From Luteimonas sp. BLCC-B24 (GTDB taxonomy: Bacteria; Pseudomonadota; Gammaproteobacteria; Xanthomonadales; Xanthomonadaceae), in NCBI RefSeq assembly GCF_028550595.1, contig NZ_JAQQGN010000004.1, positions 1 to 64,000 of the forward strand: a stretch of DNA of 64,000 bases. Reading direction: 5' to 3'. The notes below the pieces were generated by a model, which saw only the letters and a program-made list of their open reading frames with translations, was not told where the DNA came from and made no database searches. The position numbers were made by a program, and so were the translations under genes. Shown piece by piece: positions 61,417 through 64,000 of this stretch; the stretch's first letter is position 1, and each line of letters begins with the position of its first letter.

Positions 61417-62010
61417 TCAACGCTGATCGAGTGCGTGGTGGATCAGCACCACGCACTGCGAGGCGAACAGCATCGTCGGGCCGAGGGTGATCTTCGTCGC
61501 GCCGAGCCGCTCGAGGCCGGGAATCGCCTTCTTCGGCATCGGAATGTGGTCGGTCAGCAGGAAACAGGGACGATCGGCGAAGCGCTGCTCGCCGATCGGC
61601 GTGCCCTTGCGGTCCATCAGGAACAGCTGGTGATCGACCGCGAGCGCCTGCACCAGGCGCTCGAAGCTGCTGGTGCGCACGCTGACGCCGGCTTCGACCG
61701 CACGTTCCTCGTCCTTGCCCATGCCGCGTGAGGCATCCAGCGCACGCGCCACCTTGCCGAGCAGGGTGCGCTCGTCGAAGCCGCCGATGTCGTGCATGGC
61801 GTCGACCTCGAAGCGCAGGGTGCGCGAGAAGTCGCGCGTGCGCTCGAGCACCAGATAGACCACCACACCGGGCCGGTGCGCCTGCGCCACGAAGAAGGCG
61901 TTCATCAGCGTGTGCGCGAGGATTTCGGTGTGCGCCTCGCCGCCGACCTGGGCGAGCAGGGCCTGGCTGTCGGTGGGGGCCGCACGGGCGCGGAGCACGA
62001 AGGTTCGCAT
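61417..62010 (-). CDS. TrmY-like tRNA pseudouridine-54 N1-methyltransferase homologue (197 aa)
   Basis: The sequence begins MRTFVLRARAAPTD and ends with CFLLTDHIPMPKKAIPGLER, then LGATKITLGPTMLFASQCVV, which is the SPOUT-knot region of TrmY/DUF358 (HIPxPKxxxxxLExLGAxKxxLGP). TrmY is mainly archaeal and makes m1-pseudouridine at tRNA position 54. Bacterial homologues exist, but their substrate is not certain. Full length for the family. Confidence 0.8.
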   Translation of the reverse strand: MRTFVLRARAAPTDSQALLAQVGGEAHTEILAHTLMNAFFVAQAHRPGVVVYLVLERTRDFSRTLRFEVDAMHDIGGFDERTLLGKVARALDASRGMGKDEERAVEAGVSVRTSSFERLVQALAVDHQLFLMDRKGTPIGEQRFADRPCFLLTDHIPMPKKAIPGLERLGATKITLGPTMLFASQCVVLIHHALDQR

Positions 62011-62224
62011 GGCAGTCCTGGGGTCGGAATCGTCAAGTCACGTGCTGCGATGTGACGCGTGCATTGTCTCCGCAATGCCGCGGCCGCGCGATCGGTGACG
62101 TCGCGCGGACGGCGTGCACGCCGAGACGGCGATGGCCGCGGCGGCACGCCGCGCCGCGACCGCACGACGGCGTGGCTCCGTGTGCCGCCCGTTGCGGGCC
62201 TGCGATGCGGGGTTCACGGCCTGC

Positions 62225-62704
62225 ATGGAAGATGGCCGGCACCTCCAGGAGTTCGCCATGCGCCGCCATCTCTCGGCACAGGATCTCGGCCTGAGCGTGG
62301 GCCCGAACGACGAAGCCGCGCTGTTCAAGTGGTTGCTCGCCAGCATGCTGTTCGGGCATCGCATCGCGCAGACGATCGCGGCGCGGACCTGGCAGGTGCT
62401 CGTCGATCGGGGCTGCGGGACGCCGCAGGCCCTGGCCCGCTGCCCCCATGCCGCGCTGGTGCGAATGCTCGGCGAAGGCGGGTACCGACGCTACGACGTG
62501 TCCACCGCGCGCCGCCTGTCACGGCTGGGACAGCGGCTGGTCGACGAGTACGACGGGCAGGTCCACGGCATCGCCCGGGCGGCCGATGGCCGCGTCGACT
62601 TCGAGCGCCGGCTGCTCGCGTTCGACGGGATCGGCCCCGTCACGCTGCGGATCTTCATGCGCGAGGCGGGGCCTGTGTTGTACGGCGTACATGGCGCGGG
62701 GTGA
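62225..62704 (+). CDS. Helix-hairpin-helix DNA glycosylase-like protein (159 aa)
   Basis: FKWLLASMLFGHRIAQTIAA near the N-terminus resembles the opening helices of the endonuclease III superfamily. FERRLLAFDGIGPVTLRIFM fits its helix-hairpin-helix (GIGPVTL). No iron-sulphur cysteines and no clear catalytic Lys; the protein is shorter than active glycosylases, so it may be a non-catalytic DNA-binding form. Start at 62225 chosen from protein character; others are possible. Confidence 0.65.
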   Translation: MEDGRHLQEFAMRRHLSAQDLGLSVGPNDEAALFKWLLASMLFGHRIAQTIAARTWQVLVDRGCGTPQALARCPHAALVRMLGEGGYRRYDVSTARRLSRLGQRLVDEYDGQVHGIARAADGRVDFERRLLAFDGIGPVTLRIFMREAGPVLYGVHGAG

Positions 62705-62728
62705 CGCCAGGCGCGCCGCGCCGGCGCG

Positions 62729-63727
62729 TCACGGTCTCGCGGCGCACCAGGCCGCGCGCGCTTCGGCATCCAGATAGGTCCAGGCGACGAAGCGGCTCTG
62801 TTTGCTGCCCTGGGCCATGGGGACCTCGCGCACGTCGAGCGCGCCGGCCTGGCGCAGCTGGCGACGCAGGCCCGACAGGTGCTCGGCACGCGAGACCAGG
62901 CTGCTGAACCACAACACGCGGTCCGGGATGTCGGCACTCTCGTGCACCATCCGGCGCAGGAACCCGGCTTCACCGCCCGGACACCAGAGCTCGTGCGCGT
63001 GCCCGCCGAAGTTCGACGCGGCCCGCAGCGGGCGCCCGCGCGCGGGCGTTGCGGCGGATCCGAGCTGGCGCCGCTTGCGATCGCCCGCATACGCGGCGTC
63101 GGCGGCCGAGGCGTGGAACGGCGGATTGCACAGCGTCAGATCGAAGCGGTCGTCCGCGCCGACGATGCCCTCGAAGATGTGCTGTCGGTGCGGTTGCCGG
63201 CGCAGCGCGATCGCGCGTTCCAGACGGTTGGACGCGATGATCGCCGCGGCGACCTGGAGCGAGGTCGCGTCGATGTCCGCGCCGACGAAGCGCCAGCCGT
63301 ATTCGGCGTGACCCAGCAGCGGATAGATCGCACTCGCGCCCACGCCGACATCGAGCACGCGGATCGACAGGCCGCGCGGAATACGGCCGTCGCCGGTGTC
63401 GGCCAGCAGGTCGGCCAGGCCGTGGAGGTAATCGGCGCGGCCGGGAATGGGTGGGCACAGCGCGCCGTCGGGCAGATCCCAGTGGGCGATGCCGTAATCG
63501 GCGCGAAGAATGGCGCGGTTGAGCGCGCGCACGGCGACCGGGTCGTGGAAATCGACGCTGGCCTCGCCGCGCGGCGTCGTCACCAGGTGACCCGCCAGCG
63601 CCGGGTCGGCCTGGACCAGACGGCCGAAGTCGTAGCGGCCCTGGTGCCGGTTGCGCGGATGCGTGGTCGGCGTGGCGGCCGGGCGATGTGCAGGTGGGCG
63701 GTCGTCTGGGGAGCGGGTGGACGTCAT
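62729..63727 (-). CDS. rlmF: 23S rRNA (adenine-1618 N6) methyltransferase RlmF
   Basis: HPRNRHQGRYDFGRL, VRALNRAILRADYGIAHWDL and IPGRADYLHGLADLL are the diagnostic RlmF blocks. LDVGVGASAIYPLLG binds S-adenosylmethionine, and CNPPFHAS is the N6-adenine NPPF active site. It methylates A1618 of 23S rRNA. Length (332 aa) fits the family. Confidence 0.95.
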   Translation of the reverse strand: MTSTRSPDDRPPAHRPAATPTTHPRNRHQGRYDFGRLVQADPALAGHLVTTPRGEASVDFHDPVAVRALNRAILRADYGIAHWDLPDGALCPPIPGRADYLHGLADLLADTGDGRIPRGLSIRVLDVGVGASAIYPLLGHAEYGWRFVGADIDATSLQVAAAIIASNRLERAIALRRQPHRQHIFEGIVGADDRFDLTLCNPPFHASAADAAYAGDRKRRQLGSAATPARGRPLRAASNFGGHAHELWCPGGEAGFLRRMVHESADIPDRVLWFSSLVSRAEHLSGLRRQLRQAGALDVREVPMAQGSKQSRFVAWTYLDAEARAAWCAARP

Positions 63728-63781
63728 GGAAAGCGCTTGGAGCGGAACGTGCTGGGGCGATGCGGGGGTGGGGCTGCGCGG

Positions 63782-64000
63782 CTAGTCCTCGTCCTGCGCC
63801 TCGCGGCCCTGCTGGCGGATCAGTGCGAGCTCGCGCGCATCGTTGATCGCGTCGCGCACGCCGTCGAGATCGATGGTGCGCGCGTCGAAGGTGAAGCGCC
63901 CGGTCAGTGCGGTATCGGGCCGAAGCTCGCCCAGTTCGAACAGGGCCCACAGCTCCTCGCCGTACCAGGTGTCGAGCAGGTCCGGCGCCCAGCGGCCGAG
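63782..64000 (-). CDS. C-terminal part of a probable RIO-type serine kinase (partial)
   Basis: The window ends inside this gene; the last 72 residues are visible. The segment with DTWYGEELWALFELGELRPD, then TALTGRF, followed by an acidic helix resembles the C-terminus of bacterial RIO-like serine protein kinases. The catalytic domain lies outside the window, so the call is tentative. Confidence 0.5.
   Translation of the reverse strand, partial: LGRWAPDLLDTWYGEELWALFELGELRPDTALTGRFTFDARTIDLDGVRDAINDARELALIRQQGREAQDED

Noticed and set aside
1..64000. CRISPR arrays, rRNA and tRNA genes, insertion sequences
   Set aside because: No regularly spaced repeats, no rRNA-like stretches, no tRNA-like cloverleaf and no transposase gene were noticed on reading; a covariance-model scan was not possible here.

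Overview
The window is very GC-rich, densely packed proteobacterial chromosome. The gene set points to the Xanthomonadaceae/Lysobacteraceae (Lysobacter or Luteimonas-like). The main pointers are a Xanthomonas/Caulobacter-type TonB receptor followed by SapC, cupin-like and flavin-halogenase genes, many TonB/lipoprotein/TPR envelope genes, and an isolated motAB pair. This is inference from gene content; no rRNA, tRNA, CRISPR array or insertion sequence was seen.

Positions 1-7.5 kb form an accessory island, visibly less GC-rich than the rest and mostly of unknown genes. It holds four transcription units. (i) A plus-strand gene for a 90-residue protein with a RING-H2-like zinc-finger pattern, closed by a perfect terminator. 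(ii) A minus-strand unit: Mor-like regulator, 502-aa unknown, and a membrane-anchored GH25 lysozyme. (iii) A minus-strand unit: 117-aa unknown, 306-aa unknown, and a cholera/pertussis-toxin-like ADP-ribosyltransferase. (iv) A 147-aa unknown with its own perfect terminator. A gapped palindrome of the form GTA(T)GGGGA-N6-TTCCCYNR lies 65-120 bases upstream of the first gene of each unit. A toxin-fold ADP-ribosyltransferase, a eukaryote-style RING-like protein and a peptidoglycan hydrolase under one apparent operator look like an undescribed effector-type system. It is the main discovery candidate here.

Positions 7.9-30 kb are mostly core or dispersed envelope and metabolic genes: an Lpp-like lipoprotein, an L,D-transpeptidase-like protein, a TPR protein with an odd C-terminus, two coupled lipoproteins, a DUF3667 membrane protein, TetR plus an SDR with an operator-like palindrome, a prolyl oligopeptidase, an FAD monooxygenase, LysR/SDR/lipocalin and AraC/SDR divergent pairs, a large secreted unknown, a PhoX-like Tat protein, a small unknown, and a TPR lipoprotein.

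Positions 28.8-34.6 kb are one minus-strand operon: a TonB-dependent siderophore receptor with a single-base frameshift, two ABC-2-type permeases and an ABC ATPase, the first three genes joined by 1-4 base overlaps. Positions 35-39.9 kb hold an FKBP lipoprotein and a signalling module: FHA protein divergent from FecR, OmpA and CHASE2/HD-GYP.

Positions 40-47.5 kb carry a Tat-exported oxidoreductase, a DUF4344-like metallopeptidase, a 2OG-Fe(II) oxygenase in unusual surroundings, a LysE exporter, motAB and a THI5/NMT1-like protein without a signal peptide. Positions 47.5-54.7 kb are a TonB receptor/SapC/cupin/halogenase locus with a LacI-type operator in its leader. Positions 54.7-64 kb carry PAS-GGDEF, a membrane GDPD, an HPF-like protein, a NaChBac-type sodium channel, CHAD, a lipocalin-like protein with a coupled mini-ORF, DUF1456, a TrmY-like methyltransferase, an HhH glycosylase-like protein, RlmF, and the C-terminus of a probable RIO-type kinase cut by the window edge.
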